A DNA stretch of 26,592 nt from Stemphylium vesicarium (lineage: Eukaryota; Ascomycota; Dothideomycetes; Pleosporales; Pleosporaceae). Made by a program: the position numbers and the translations under genes. The notes beneath the pieces are model-generated. The model was not told the DNA's origin. It made no database searches and was given only the letters and a program-made list of their open reading frames with translations. The first letter of the stretch is position 1, and each line of letters opens with the position of its first letter. The DNA lies in NCBI GenBank assembly GCA_004380135.1, contig QXCR01000265.1:1-26592 (forward strand), in the 5' to 3' direction. Shown here piece by piece: positions 1-10,320 of this stretch.

Positions 1-2
1 GT

Positions 3-656
3 CCATGCCATGTCTACCAGCCAGAGACGAAGGCAGAGAGAGAGGATGCTGCTCGTCGGATTGAGCAGCTGAACGCTGAGCTTGAGCCTCTACAGAGAGA
101 GGAATGGGAGCTGTCAGAGTCTATGAGGAGGACAGGGCTGCGCAATAAGCGTGGCAGGAAACCTCAATGGAGATGGACAGAGAAGACAGGCAAGCTGATG
201 CGTACGTCTGGAGGTGGTATAGACTGGTGGAGATATCAGACCTGCGTTCTGATCCCAAAGCTGATTCCTTTCGCCAAAGAGTGCCTCCAAGATAGACCTC
301 AGACTGTCGTAATGGAGGACAAGGCACCTAGTCACGCCCACCACTATCAGAGTGTGATCTATCGCCTGCACGACGTTGAGAGACTACTCTGGTGTGGTAA
401 CTCGCCAGACTGTAACTGTATTGAGCCATGCTGGTTCTATATGAAGAGAGAGACTACAAAGAAAGGAGCTCCGCAGTCAAGGGCTGAGGCAGTCAGAATC
501 TGGCAGAACTGCTGGAGAGATCTCTCGCAACTTAAGATCCAGGCTTGGATTGAGCGAATTCTTGTACATATTCAAAAGATAATTGAGCTACAAGGTGGCA
601 ATGAGTACATAGAGGGGAGAGACAAGCCTCGGGTAAGGCGGCCGTACATCGGCTGA
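3..656 (+). pseudogene. DD34E Tc1/mariner-like transposase, 3' part (5' end outside window)
   Basis: The frame is open from base 3 to a TGA at 654-656; an ATG at 123 exists but the upstream 40 codons read as coding (charged, coiled-coil-like ERE/RRIEQL segment), so the true start lies left of the window. The last two residues of a DDE catalytic triad are visible: Asp in MEDKAPSH (codon at 318-320) and Glu in NSPDCNCIEPCW, with 34 residues between them, the DD34E spacing of Tc1/mariner-type cut-and-paste transposases. The first Asp must lie upstream. The C-terminal tail is basic. Composition is normal, with no RIP stops, unlike the Copia remains that begin directly after the stop. It is therefore younger than, or escaped, the RIP that hit its neighbour. 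No terminal inverted repeat was identified, so whether it is a complete element is unknown. Confidence 0.75.
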
Positions 657-2602
657 ATTATTCTTGGCAGACAATACTTTTGAAAGGCACCTCCGTAGAG
701 AAAATCTAGATACTATACTATATTATCTAAGTAGAGAGTATATTCTCCTTATATACTTTTAGTTATTATAAGAATATTTCTATATTCTTATATTTAGACT
801 TTTATATTTCTAGCCTAAATATAATCTTCTATTACTAGTAGGCGTACATCCTTAAGCCTTAAGAGATTATTATAGATATATATAGTTAAGCTAGAGTCTA
901 GAATAAATATATTCTTTAATAGATATTCTTATTAGCTTACGCTTAATACTACTTCTATTATACTCTCTTCTAGTCTTACGATTACGCGCCTATCTAGTTA
1001 ATTAATAGTATAGTCTAGAGTTTAAGATATCTTAATATAGAGTATAATTAAGCGTAATACTATAATTAGGCGTAGTTACTTTATTCCTAGGTTTATTTCT
1101 TATACTATTCTTTATAAGTTAGTATTATATTTAAGTTTATACTATACTAGTTTTATAACGCCTTAATTTAGCTTAAACTACTTAGGTGCCTTAGCTATAT
1201 TTACATAGTAGTAGTTAGATATCTTATAACGCTATTTATAGGCAGGATATATGTCTTTAGCTGTTACTATATTCCTCTCTAAGAACTACTTAGTTTTGGT
1301 ACTCTAACTATCTATCTTTCGCTTATTTAATGGCCTAGGGTTTCCCTAGCCTTAATTTTTATTATTGGATAGCGCTCTTGTTTCCACACTAGAGGCGTCC
1401 CTCTGTGTGTTCGAGTCGGATTTACCGCTCGCCGCGTATAAGTCTCCTACCGCGAAGGCGCTCTTTAGCTTCCCTCTTAATAGATAATAAAGGCTTATAA
1501 ACTCGCGGAAGAGTTTTATTATCCTTTTCTTATTTATAGCTTTCTTATTATATTCTAGCTCTTAGAACTCTATAGTCTAGGTTAATACTACTTTTAATAT
1601 AGAGCCTAGAAAGTTATCTATTATAACTTATATTTATATAACCTTAGCTACCTTAAGAGTCTTAGCTTAAGTTACTACCTAATTATATTTACTTAGCTAT
1701 ATCTCTTAATTTATAGTTATTTACATTAGCCTAAGTACAGCGTAGTATCTCTCTTATACTTACGCTCTTTCTTTATCTACGTCTACTCTAACTATGTCTT
1801 AGAGGGAGGTTATCTATTCGCGCAGTATTCTATTTTCTACGTAGTAACTAAGTTATAGATAAGGTATTATAGTTATAAGGATATATTTAACTATCTTTAA
1901 AATTCTATTATTCTCTTCTTAATAGTCCTTTTTAAGTATTTTATATAATTTAAGGCAGAGCTTATAGTCTTCGCGATCCTTCTTATATGCCTTTTATCTC
2001 TTATCTAAGAGATCTAATATTCGCGTTAGTATTATAGGGTTTTATAAGGTAGTTATTAACGTATCTATTATATTCTACGCTACTCCCTATGCGCTACTTC
2101 TCCTAGCTCTAATAGTATATAATAATCTAGTTAAGGGATTACTCGTGTTCGTTAAAGGTTCGTATTGCGAGATATCTAGAGGTAGTAGGACCTCTAGTCG
2201 TATGCGTTAGAGTCGTACTTCTTTAGGGTCTACTAAAGGCTAGATATTTTATAATTAGCACTTTAGCTTAAGTTAGCAGTACTAGAGGATCTAATTACTT
2301 AAATTAGTAAGAATAACTATCGCGTCCCTCTAGCTCTAATTTGCTACTATTTTAGTAGTTTGTCGCTTATTATAGAGATAGTAAGACTCTTAATTATTAG
2401 ATTAGATAAGATATATTATAGAATTAATAATTATTTATTATATATATTCTTAATAATAGTGCTATCACGATGTATATACTCTCGTGCAAGTAAGGCCGAA
2501 GTAGGATCGAGGCGGGTTGGCCAACATGGCTGTAATCGACACCGATACTAAAACTGCCTGCTAGATAGCCTTCTTTCTGACAGCAACACCTGCTATCTGA
2601 CA
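657..2602 (-). mobile_element. RIP-decayed Copia (Ty1-like) LTR retrotransposon, 5' part
   Basis: An AT-rich block with almost no CA/TG dinucleotides but with CG retained. On the minus strand one frame carries Copia gag and the start of the protease (separate entry). The 5' boundary is sharp: homology between the two Tad copies stops at base 2603, and the next minus-strand bases are TGTCAG, an LTR-like TG start. The stretch 2370-2602 (including the GC-richer 2480-2600) would be 5' LTR plus leader; its inner LTR end and primer-binding site could not be placed. The element is cut off at 657 by the transposase fragment, so integrase, RT and the 3' LTR are missing here. Confidence 0.6.
662..2350 (-). 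pseudogene. Copia gag and protease N-terminus, RIP-inactivated
   Basis: Reading the minus strand and treating TAA/TAG as mutated Gln/Trp codons gives one long frame without evident indels. It begins with a gag region resembling fungal Copia UBN2-type gag (a segment ending PLVDP near 2225), then a charged middle, a linker with SNTQRDASSVET around 1390, and finally the aspartic protease start: ILDS followed by Leu-Thr-Ile-x-Ile-x-Asn-Asn (about 850-900), the position of the WILDSGAxxHICN active-site motif. The YTLxLDNxV strand follows near 700. Dozens of in-frame TAA/TAG make it non-functional. The start codon was not identified; an ATG to ATA change by RIP would hide it. The Copia assignment rests on motif reading by eye. 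Confidence 0.55.
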
Positions 2603-3130
2603 GTTCTATTATTAGCTTAATAATCGGGCCTACCTCGCCCTATCTAATTAGCGTTACCTCCTCTCCTCTCTATAGCTAGTTATATTAATTAAAGTTACTA
2701 GCTAGTACTATATTTACTACTATACTAGCCTTTTATCTTATCTCTATAATTACTTTATCTATCTTATTATATACGTCTTATAGTATTTACTAGTCTTCTT
2801 TTAGTATATATATTAATACTATTAATACTTAACGCTTATATAATTAGATAATTACTACTATTAAGTTTAGTAACTCTACTTATACTTATTCTACTTCTAC
2901 CTCTCTATTTACCTATAATATACTCTATATTAGCTACTTTTCTTCCTACTAGGTTAATAGCACTATCTTAGTCTACTTATAGTAGAGTATAGGCGTTATT
3001 AGTAGCTAACTCTAGATTCTTTATATATATAGCTTCTAGATAGCTACTACTAATACGTCTTATAGCTCTTTATTATTTATTAAGCTATTATATACTTCGC
3101 TCTACTTTCTTATATTAAGCTAAATTATGC
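2603..3130 (-). pseudogene. Tad1 ORF2 5' fragment (APE-type endonuclease)
   Basis: Collinear with about 10330-10848 of the right-hand copy, which encodes the N-terminal half of the apurinic-type endonuclease domain of ORF2. Extremely AT-rich, with stops in every frame. It breaks off at 2603 inside the endonuclease domain, just downstream (in element sense) of the GDFN-type motif region, where the Copia sequence begins. Confidence 0.6.
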
Positions 3131-3138
3131 GAAATGCT

Positions 3139-4422
3139 CTATTTATATTAAGGTAAGTATAGTATCTAATAGTTTCTACTAAACAACTCGTGCGGTCCTC
3201 TATAAAGCACGCACTTTATCACTACTTTGCTGCAGCTCTTATAATAGTGGCCATCTTTCGCGCATCTCCCGCATCTCTGCGCCTTTTGGCACTGGTACGC
3301 TTTATGGCCGAGCTCCTGGCAGTTGTAGCACTGCGCTGGCCGTGGCCGCTGCTTAAATGCGCTTGTTGTGCCAGACTCTCCGCCCGCGTGGAAGAAGCCT
3401 TCTACAATAAGCCTCCTTGCGTCACTTTTCTTAGTCACGTACACCACCATAGACCCGTACGCCTTAGGGATGTCTTTCTTGCTAAGCTATGCAATTTTGG
3501 CGACTATTGTTCCATTCTCTTCTCTAAATACTTCTACTACTCCCGCTCGGATCTCGTCCTTCTCGTCTAGCACTGCTATTCTCTTGACGTTATCGATCTT
3601 GACTAGGTAGAGCTCGTCGCGTAGCACGCGCGAGCCTGCACTAATCTTCTCTACTACTCTCTTAACTAGTTAGTACTCGTCTTCGTCTCTATACGCGATC
3701 CTAATCCGGCTCTAGGTCGCGTGGTCGACGGTAACCGCCCGGCATCGCTAGTTCTCTAGGTTCTCCCTCGTGCGCATCTCTTTTTCCACTGCTGCTCTGA
3801 CCGTCCCTACTGACATTCCGCCATTTCCGCTATCTGCCCTAGAGATGTCTACCGTGACGTTCGGCACGTTAATAGGGGCGAGGATAGTTCTATTAGGGTG
3901 CTGCTAGCTTGCTAGCGTTCCAGAAGTGGCGTTTGGTTCCGCAGGTGCGCTTATAGCCGCAACTGAGGCCTAGGTACGCGCACTAGAGGATGCGGTTGCG
4001 GTAAGGTTATTAACGCGTGCCTTTAGCTTAGCGACTTTATTAATAAGTTTTATATTATAATTAATAATAGCTTACTAATTCTTTCTAATCTCTTTTATTT
4101 TATATTTAAGATTTTAGATAGTCTTATTTTATTACTAAATAATCTTAATTAATATAGTAAATAGATCTTTATTAGTAGTAGTACTCTTTTTAGCTTAATA
4201 AATAGGTTAGCTACTCTTAACTTAAATAGTATTAGAGTTATTAACTAATAGGTCTAGCTATACTAGTAGCCTATTATAGTATATATTTTACTTAATAGTA
4301 TTTCTTACGCGTCTCTTTAGTAGTACTAGTAGCTTAGTTAGTAAGAATATTACATCGCGGTTGCGGTTAGGTTTAGAGGTTAAGATTACTATCTCTCTCC
4401 CACGCCTAGATTGCAAACTCAT
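3139..4422 (-). pseudogene. Tad1 ORF1 (gag-like, zinc-knuckle protein), RIP-damaged
   Basis: ATG at 4422-4420 (MSLQSR/MSLRSR-type start), probable stop TAG at 3141-3139. The distance from ATG to the conserved MVVYVTKKSDARRL segment (Met codon at 3450) is 972 nt, exactly as in the right-hand copy, so no net indel occurred. The C-terminus (3166-3450) is intact: two CCHC zinc knuckles, CYNCQELGHKAYQC and CGRCAKDGHYYKSC, which bind element RNA in the LINE ribonucleoprotein. The middle third is riddled with TAA/TAG from Gln codons. It is better preserved around the zinc knuckles than the right-hand copy, where two Gln codons there are already stops. Confidence 0.7.
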
Positions 4423-4775
4423 TTAAGCCCCTTCTCGCAGGTGTCGATTCAATCTCTAAGCAATCTCTTATGTTCGGCAGCTGTCTGTTCTGATACAGCT
4501 CCTTCGGCACGCAGTACAGTCCTGTTCACTTGCATACAGTCGTGACCGAAATCGGTTTCCGGTTCTGACTCTTCAGGTATTCTGAGCTCACGGCCGCTAG
4601 GAATGCGCTTTACCAAATGAGAAATAGCGCTTCCAGGGGAGGTACATAAGGCTTGGAAAGTGGCGAAGTTACAAGCTGCGCCACATGTACCTCTATCTAG
4701 TTGTTCTCTATACAATTTGAAACATCTACAAGATCATGGCCGGTGCGGGTCGGCCGTCCTCCCTGCTAGTGTGAT

Positions 4776-4963
4776 TAAGGTGTTCGTCCGCATCAAGTGG
4801 TAAATATTTAATCCAAAATTCTGCACGTGGACACCTTAGTTAGTTAACCTATAGTATACTTAAAGGTTTAACGTAATAAATATATAATCTATATATTTAT
4901 AGTAATCCCTAGCCCTCTATAAGACAGAGCAAATAATAAATATAATAGTAAAAGAATAACTAT
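4776..4963. other. AT-rich spacer between LINE 5' end and NLR 3' end
   Basis: No open frame or RNA gene recognised. It holds the 3' flank of the minus-strand NLR pseudogene. A short imperfect inverted pair, AAGGTGT at about 4789 and ACACCTT at about 4830, may be a remnant of a small element, but nothing more supports this. Confidence 0.3.
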
Positions 4964-7900
4964 TTAAATACTCCTAACGCCATAGAAAGCATACAAATAG
5001 GGGCGGTACGCTCGCAGCAGCATGACTATCGCCTCGTGTCCGTTCCCTGCTGCCCGCCAGAGCGGCGTCTGGCCGTCCTCGTCCTTCGCGTCGACGTCGA
5101 CCTTGCCCGTGTCCAGCAGCAGCTTGACTATCGCCTCGTGTCCGTTCCCTGCTGCCCACCAGAGCGGCGTCCGGCCGAAATCGTCCTTCGCGTCGACGTC
5201 GACCTTGCCCGTGTCCAGCAGCAGCTTGACTATCGCCTCGTGTCCGTTCCCTGCTGCCCGCCAGAGCGGCGTCCGGCCGAAATTGTCCTTCGCGTCGACG
5301 TCGACCTTGCCCGTGTCCAGCAGCAGCTTGAATATTGCCTCGTGTCCGTTCCCTGCTGCCCACCAGAGCGGCGTCCGGCCGAAATTATCCTTCGCGTCGA
5401 CGTCGACCATGCCCGTGTCCAGCAGCAGCTTGAATATCGCCTCGTGTCCGTTCCCTGCTGCCCACCAGAGCGGCGTCCGGCGGTCCTTGTCCTTCGCGTC
5501 GACGTCGACCTTGCCCGTGTCTAGCAGCAGCTTGACTATCGCCTTATCTCCAAGCTCCGCTAAATAAGAGAGTACGCCCCTTTAGTTCGAGAAAGTAAAA
5601 CTAAGCCTAAGGTTTTAATCCCCTCTATCACCGTAATAATAGGACTAGGTTTTATTAAGGCTACTTCTAGGAAGCTAGTCCTTAAAGAGAGTATCTATTA
5701 ATACTTAGAGAGCCTACTTACTTTAGATTACTAAGGCTATAAAGAGAGAGGGTCTATAACGTTCTTTTCTAACCTTAAGATAGGAGGCAGCAGATAGGTA
5801 GGCTTAAATTAGAGAGGGAAGGTTGCGCTCCCTAAATATATATAATAGGCTAATCTTTTCTATATACCTACGTACTTAATACCTCTTAAATAAGTTAGCT
5901 AACTTAATCTAGGAAGGTAGTAGAAAGCCTAAGATAAAATCCTCTTAGGTAATATTACTCTCTTCTACTAAATTAGCGTAGTAGAGAACGCTTTATACTA
6001 TATATTCTAGGAAAGGAAATATGTCGTTCGCTAACTAGCGTAGTTTAGCGGCCTATTGCGATTGAGCCTTTAGAAGTTCCTTACGAATCCCCAGAGGAGT
6101 AAAAACATCCATACTCATGTAGGTGAGGCAGCAATGTTTTAGCCGCTCGTAACTTTGGCCCCAGAGATTGCTTCTAAGGTTAGGCCAGATATTGCTAAGA
6201 CTATTATCTTTTAGAAGAAAGTCCCTTATTAACTTATAAATAAATTAGACTGTCTAATTCTTGGACTTCGTTATCTTGGCTAGGCCTTTTAATAAGCTAA
6301 GTATAAATAGTTTAATCGTCTCTTTAGTGACTTTATTAGGATCCCACTTAGACACTGCCTTAGGCTTAACCCTAGAGAGAATAGCGAAGTATAACTGCTC
6401 TAGACTTAACGGCTGCTTTGCGAAAAGCACCTATTAAATATAGAGTGCTAGCTCGTCTCTATTGTGCGAATCGCGCGTCAAGATATTGCGAAACAGTGTG
6501 TGGAGGTCGCCAGGAATCTCCTGAAGTCTTCGCCGAAGTGCATAGATCTGGCCACGGTCATGCTCTTTGTTCAGGATGCCCATAACGAGAACTACCCATA
6601 TAAAGACTCCTAATGCCTTTTCTTAAAGTTCCCTTTAGATCTGCTGCGCAATTTTACTCTTCCCAATCTCTAATTCGCTCTTAAGGTAGTTCGTGATGTC
6701 CTGGCTATATCCTTCTTGCCCTTCTAGCACTAGACTAAGCCCTTTCTTAATTATGATGTGAGAGTAATGTCTACTTAAAAAATATATTTAAAATCTAATA
6801 CTAGCTAACGCTGTAAGCTCGCCAACGCGTTCAAAGAACTATACCATATCTCGGACCTGCTCTTCTTCACATTCATCCAGGGCGTCAATGAAAAAGATTA
6901 TAGAAGACTGCCCAAGGCTCTATATAGCTTGCTCTAGTAGCGATTTAAGTGATTCGATGCCCCATTAGTGATCTGGTCTGATAGTCAACGATGAGAGACC
7001 AAGCGAGTCGAAAACGCACTGAAGAGCCGGAAGCCTTTCGAGGAGTTGCAGGAGTAGTGACTGATAAGTCCCGATCGTAGACTTCTCCATAGCCGCACCT
7101 CGTGCATTAAAGAAGAAAGGGATAATAGTTCTATCCTTTATTATTTTCCGTGCATTAGTAAGAGAAAACTTTATTAAAGTAGATTTTCCTATTCTAGACT
7201 TCCCTTTGATTTATAAGAGGCCGTAGTGCTCGCCTAGTTTAGTAGTATTAAGCTAGTTAATATACTTAGGCTTTATTAATAGCTATTTATATATCTTAGC
7301 GTGGGCATTTCTAATAGTTATCTACTATATATTAATTTAGTTAAATCGCAATAAGTCTAATAGTATCTACCTTTAGTCGCTATCTAACGAGAGTATCTTA
7401 CTACTTAAGGACTTATTAATCTCTTTATAAAGCCTTCTAAAGGCGTTCTCTTTATCTTTCTTATAATTTAGTACTATAAAGATACTAAATATACCTAGTA
7501 ATAAGTATGCTTTATCTTCTTTGCGTGTCGTGTAGCGGGCTCTTAACCACGATAATTAATTCTCTTTACTAAATCTATAGAGAGGAGCCCCTTAAAGGGC
7601 TTAGATAGGGACTTCTATTATCTCGTAAATATGTCGCTCTAGAGTTTTCTTATTATCTAGCTAATTTTCTTCTTTTAAGAAAAATATAATAGTAGGAGGC
7701 GTAATAAGCTCTTATAGAGTCTAGCCTTAGGTAAACTATCTACTTTACTAAAATAAAGGCTCCTAAGAGTACTAGAAGTTCTCGTTATCTACTTTCTATT
7801 TTTATATAGAGACATCTACAAGGTACATATAGCATTATACCGCCTCTTAATACTAGCAAAATATAGAGTTAATCGCATTCTAGACTTTAATAGTATTTGC

Positions 7901-8149
7901 CTTATTAATATAGTAGGTATCCACCTAGAAGTATTCTAAGCCGTCGCGTTTAGCCTATTATGCGTAGAACTAGATTTTAGTATAGCCTACCTTACTCTTA
8001 CTTAACTCGCTTAAAAACTTATTAAATATCACCTCTTTACCTTCCTTCTAGGTATAAGAAAGTATAGTATAGTAAGAAATTTTATTCTTATTAAGAATGT
8101 CTTTAGTAAAGCTAAGCTTATTATTACTACTAAGCTTTAGGAGCCGCAT
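4964..8149 (-). pseudogene. HET-NACHT-ankyrin NLR (heterokaryon-incompatibility type), RIP-killed
   Basis: From ATG 8149-8147 to TAA 4966-4964 there are 3186 nt, 1062 codons, in a single frame. Counting by hand, about 55 codons are TAA or TAG (none TGA), each at a place where Gln or Trp is expected. Domains in order: N-terminal HET domain (start MRLLKL; VDT plus Ile-Asn-Lys at residues 76-83; G-x-T-L-x-E-L at 142-148, where both x are stops), linker, NACHT NTPase with P-loop GKSRIGKS at 316-323 and Walker B FFIDALDE (Asp 422), winged-helix-like region, and five full plus one partial 34-residue ankyrin repeats from about 862 to 1050. In fungi such proteins sense non-self or effector activity via the repeats and trigger cell death through HET. 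From about base 5578 toward the stop the sequence is GC-rich and intact. Upstream it is AT-rich with preserved islands (for example 6460-6600, 6830-7110). The 149-codon open frame from 5410 could only make ankyrin repeats. Confidence 0.85.
5005..5560 (-). repeat. 102-bp tandem repeats (ankyrin units)
   Basis: Five nearly identical 102-bp (34-residue) units, core GRTPLWWAAGNGHEAI, plus a partial first unit. Differences are concentrated at the two residues after DAKD (KD, NF, NF, DF, ED) and at Trp/Arg after PLW, the beta-turn and surface positions of an ankyrin repeat. Near-identity at DNA level points to recent unit expansion or gene conversion. Confidence 0.9.
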
Positions 8150-8664
8150 TACGTCGTATAGGTTCTAGCTCTTAATCGCATTAGGTTAAATAATTAGTGG
8201 CACGCGGCGGCCGTCGTGCGATCGTTCGGTCGAGAGTGACGGTGACAATGGTAGCTATTGAGAGTAGTGTGAAAGTCAGCGGCAATAGTGCACTTTTTGC
8301 GCGGAAAAGTCTAGTCGTGGAAGGGCGATTATAGAAGAGTAATAGTGCAAGAGGTAATTAGGTAGCCGCGACAGGCTAGCCTTGTCAGTTAGCGACGCAG
8401 TAGAATATGGCGGAGTAAGGCTAAATAAAATCTATAAAGGGTAAATATAATTTCTAGTATTATTTCTTTACTATCCTATATAAAATTAATTAATCTATAT
8501 TATAAAGAGTTAGTAGTTAAGGCAAAGATATCGCGCGCGAACTTACTACAGCGAAGCTTTAAGTTACTCTTAATCTAGTTATAGAAAGATATACTACGTG
8601 GATAGAGAGGCGATAAAAAATCGCGGCCTTAGTCTTCGTTAAACTAACAAACTCCTCCCATGAC
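8150..8664. other. Former NLR 5' region; no gene seen
   Basis: Holds the presumed promoter and leader of the minus-strand HET-NACHT-ankyrin gene. 8195-8430 is moderately GC-rich and not RIPed, 8430-8640 is AT-rich. No convincing coding frame, tRNA or repeat was recognised. Confidence 0.3.
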
Positions 8665-9036
8665 TCTAGCAGGGAGGGCGGCCGACCCGCGCCTACTGAG
8701 ACCTTGTAAATGTTTCGAGTTGTACAGAGAACAAGCAGGTAGAGGTACATGTGGCGCAGCTTGTAACTTCGCCACTTTCCAAGCCTTATGTATCCCCCCT
8801 GCAAGCGCTACTCTTTATTTGGTAAAGAGCCTTTCTAACGGCCGTGCGCGCAGAATAACTCGAAGTGTCAGAACCGGAAACCGATTTCGATCGCCACTGT
8901 ATTAAGATGGGAAGCGAGTGTACCAGTCTGAGAACAGGACTGTACTGCGTGCCGAAGGAGCTGTATCAGAACAGACAGCTGCCAAACATAAGAGATTGCT
9001 TAGAGATTGAATCGACACCTGCGAGAAGGGGCTTAA

Positions 9037-10320
9037 ATGAGTTTGCGATCTAGGCGTAGGAGAGAGATAGTAATCTCGACCTCTAAACCTAATCGCGACT
9101 ATAATATAATATTCTTACTAACTAAGCTACTAGCACTACTAAAGAGACGCGTAAGAAATACTACTAAGTAAAACGTATACTATAATAGGCTACTAGTATA
9201 GCTAGACTTATTAGCTAATAACTCTAATACTATCTAAGTTAAGAGTAGCTAACTTATTTATTAAGCTAGAAAGAGTACTACTACTAATAAAGATCTACTT
9301 ACTATATTAACTAAAATTATCTAGTAGTAGAATAAGACTATCTAGAACTTTAAATATAAAATAAAAGAGATTAGAAAGAATTAGTAGGCTATTATTAATT
9401 ATAATATAAAACTTATTAATAAAGTTATTAAGCTAAAGGTACGCGTTAACGACCTTGCTATAACCGCATCCTCTAGTGCGCGTATCTAGGCCTTAGTTAC
9501 GGCCGCAAGCGCACCTACGGAACCAAACGCCACTTCTAGAACGCTAGCAAGCTAGCAGCACCCTAATAGAACTATCCTCGCCCCTATTAACGTGCCGAAC
9601 GTCACGGTAGACATCTCTAGGGTAGATGGCGGAAATGGCGGAATGTCAGCAGGGACGGTCAGAGCAGCAGTGGAAAAAGAGATGCGCACGAGGGAGAACC
9701 TAGAGAACTAGCGATGCTAGGCAGTTACCGTCGACCACGCGACCTAGAGCCGGATTAGGATCGCGTGTAGAGACAAAGACGAGTACTAACTAGTTAAGAG
9801 GGTAGTAGAGAAGATTAGTGCAGGCTCGCGTATGCTACGCGACGAGCTCTACCTAGTTAAGATCAACAACGTTAAGAGAATAGTAGTGCTAGACGAGAAG
9901 GACGAGATCCGAGCGGGAGCAGTAGAAGCATTTAGAGAAGAGAATAGAACAATAGTCGCTAAAATTGCATGGCTTAGCAAGAAAGACATCCCTAAGGCGT
10001 ACGGGTCTATGGTGGTGTACGTGACTAAGAAAAGTGACGCAAGGAGGCTTATTGCAGAAGGCTTCTTCCACGCGGGCGGAGAGTCTGGCACAACAAGCGC
10101 ATTTAAGTAGCGGCCACGGCCAGCGCAGTGCTACAACTGCTAGGAGCTTAGCCATAAAGCGTACCAGTGCTAAAAGGCGCAGAGATGCGGGAGATGCGCG
10201 AAAGATAGCCACTATCACAAGAGCTGCAGCGAAGTAGTAATAAAGTACGTACTTTATAGAGGACTATATAAATTATTTAGTAGAAACTATTAGATACTAT
10301 ACCTATCTTAATATAAATAG
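9037..10320 (+). pseudogene. Tad1 ORF1 (gag-like zinc-knuckle protein)
   Basis: ATG at 9037 in context AAATGAG gives MSLRSRRRR. The same frame carries the 9832-10110 open segment (RNA-binding region with KKSDARRL) and then the zinc-knuckle block to about 10240, with CYNC and CGRCAKDSHYHKSC still readable, though two Gln codons there are TAG/TAA. The middle (9130-9440) is saturated with stops. Probable natural stop TAG at 10318-10320. Tad1 ORF1 proteins coat element RNA; this one cannot be made. About 25 in-frame stops were seen by hand, all TAA/TAG. Confidence 0.75.

Larger units (their letters stand above)
2603..4775 (-). mobile_element. Tad1-like LINE, 5' half, interrupted by Copia
   Basis: This is the reverse complement of 8665-10850 with RIP-type differences: 5' leader 4423-4775, ORF1 3139-4422, and the 5' part of ORF2 2603 to about 3130. 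The 3' half would continue to the left of the Copia insertion and is not in the window before base 657. The 5' leader and the block 3190-3900 are little mutated, while 2610-3180 and 4030-4400 are heavily RIPed. The same blocks are spared in the other copy. The inner (5') boundary at about 4775 is where similarity to the other arm is lost (shared AGCAGGGAGG next to it). Confidence 0.75.

Noticed and set aside
1405..1425. tRNA-like B box (GTTCGAGTCGG)
   Set aside because: No A box or cloverleaf around it. The stretch fits as Copia gag coding sequence on the minus strand.
2360..2551. 63-codon plus-strand frame
   Set aside because: Isoleucine/leucine-rich translation typical of AT-saturated DNA. 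Overlaps the presumed Copia LTR/leader.
5005..5560. Regular repeats suggesting a CRISPR-like array
   Set aside because: Units are contiguous, 102 bp long, in phase and encode ankyrin repeats. The window is fungal.
5022..5567. Plus-strand open frames across the ankyrin repeats
   Set aside because: Repetitive Ser/Pro- or Arg/Val-rich translations are antisense by-products of the GC-rich 102-bp units. The minus-strand ankyrin reading is unmistakable.
8660..9053. Short plus-strand frames in the LINE leader (GTCGAACNFATFQALC)
   Set aside because: The frame is shifted between the two LINE copies and lies before the ORF1 ATG. Treated as 5' leader, although the good preservation of this segment in both copies is noted.
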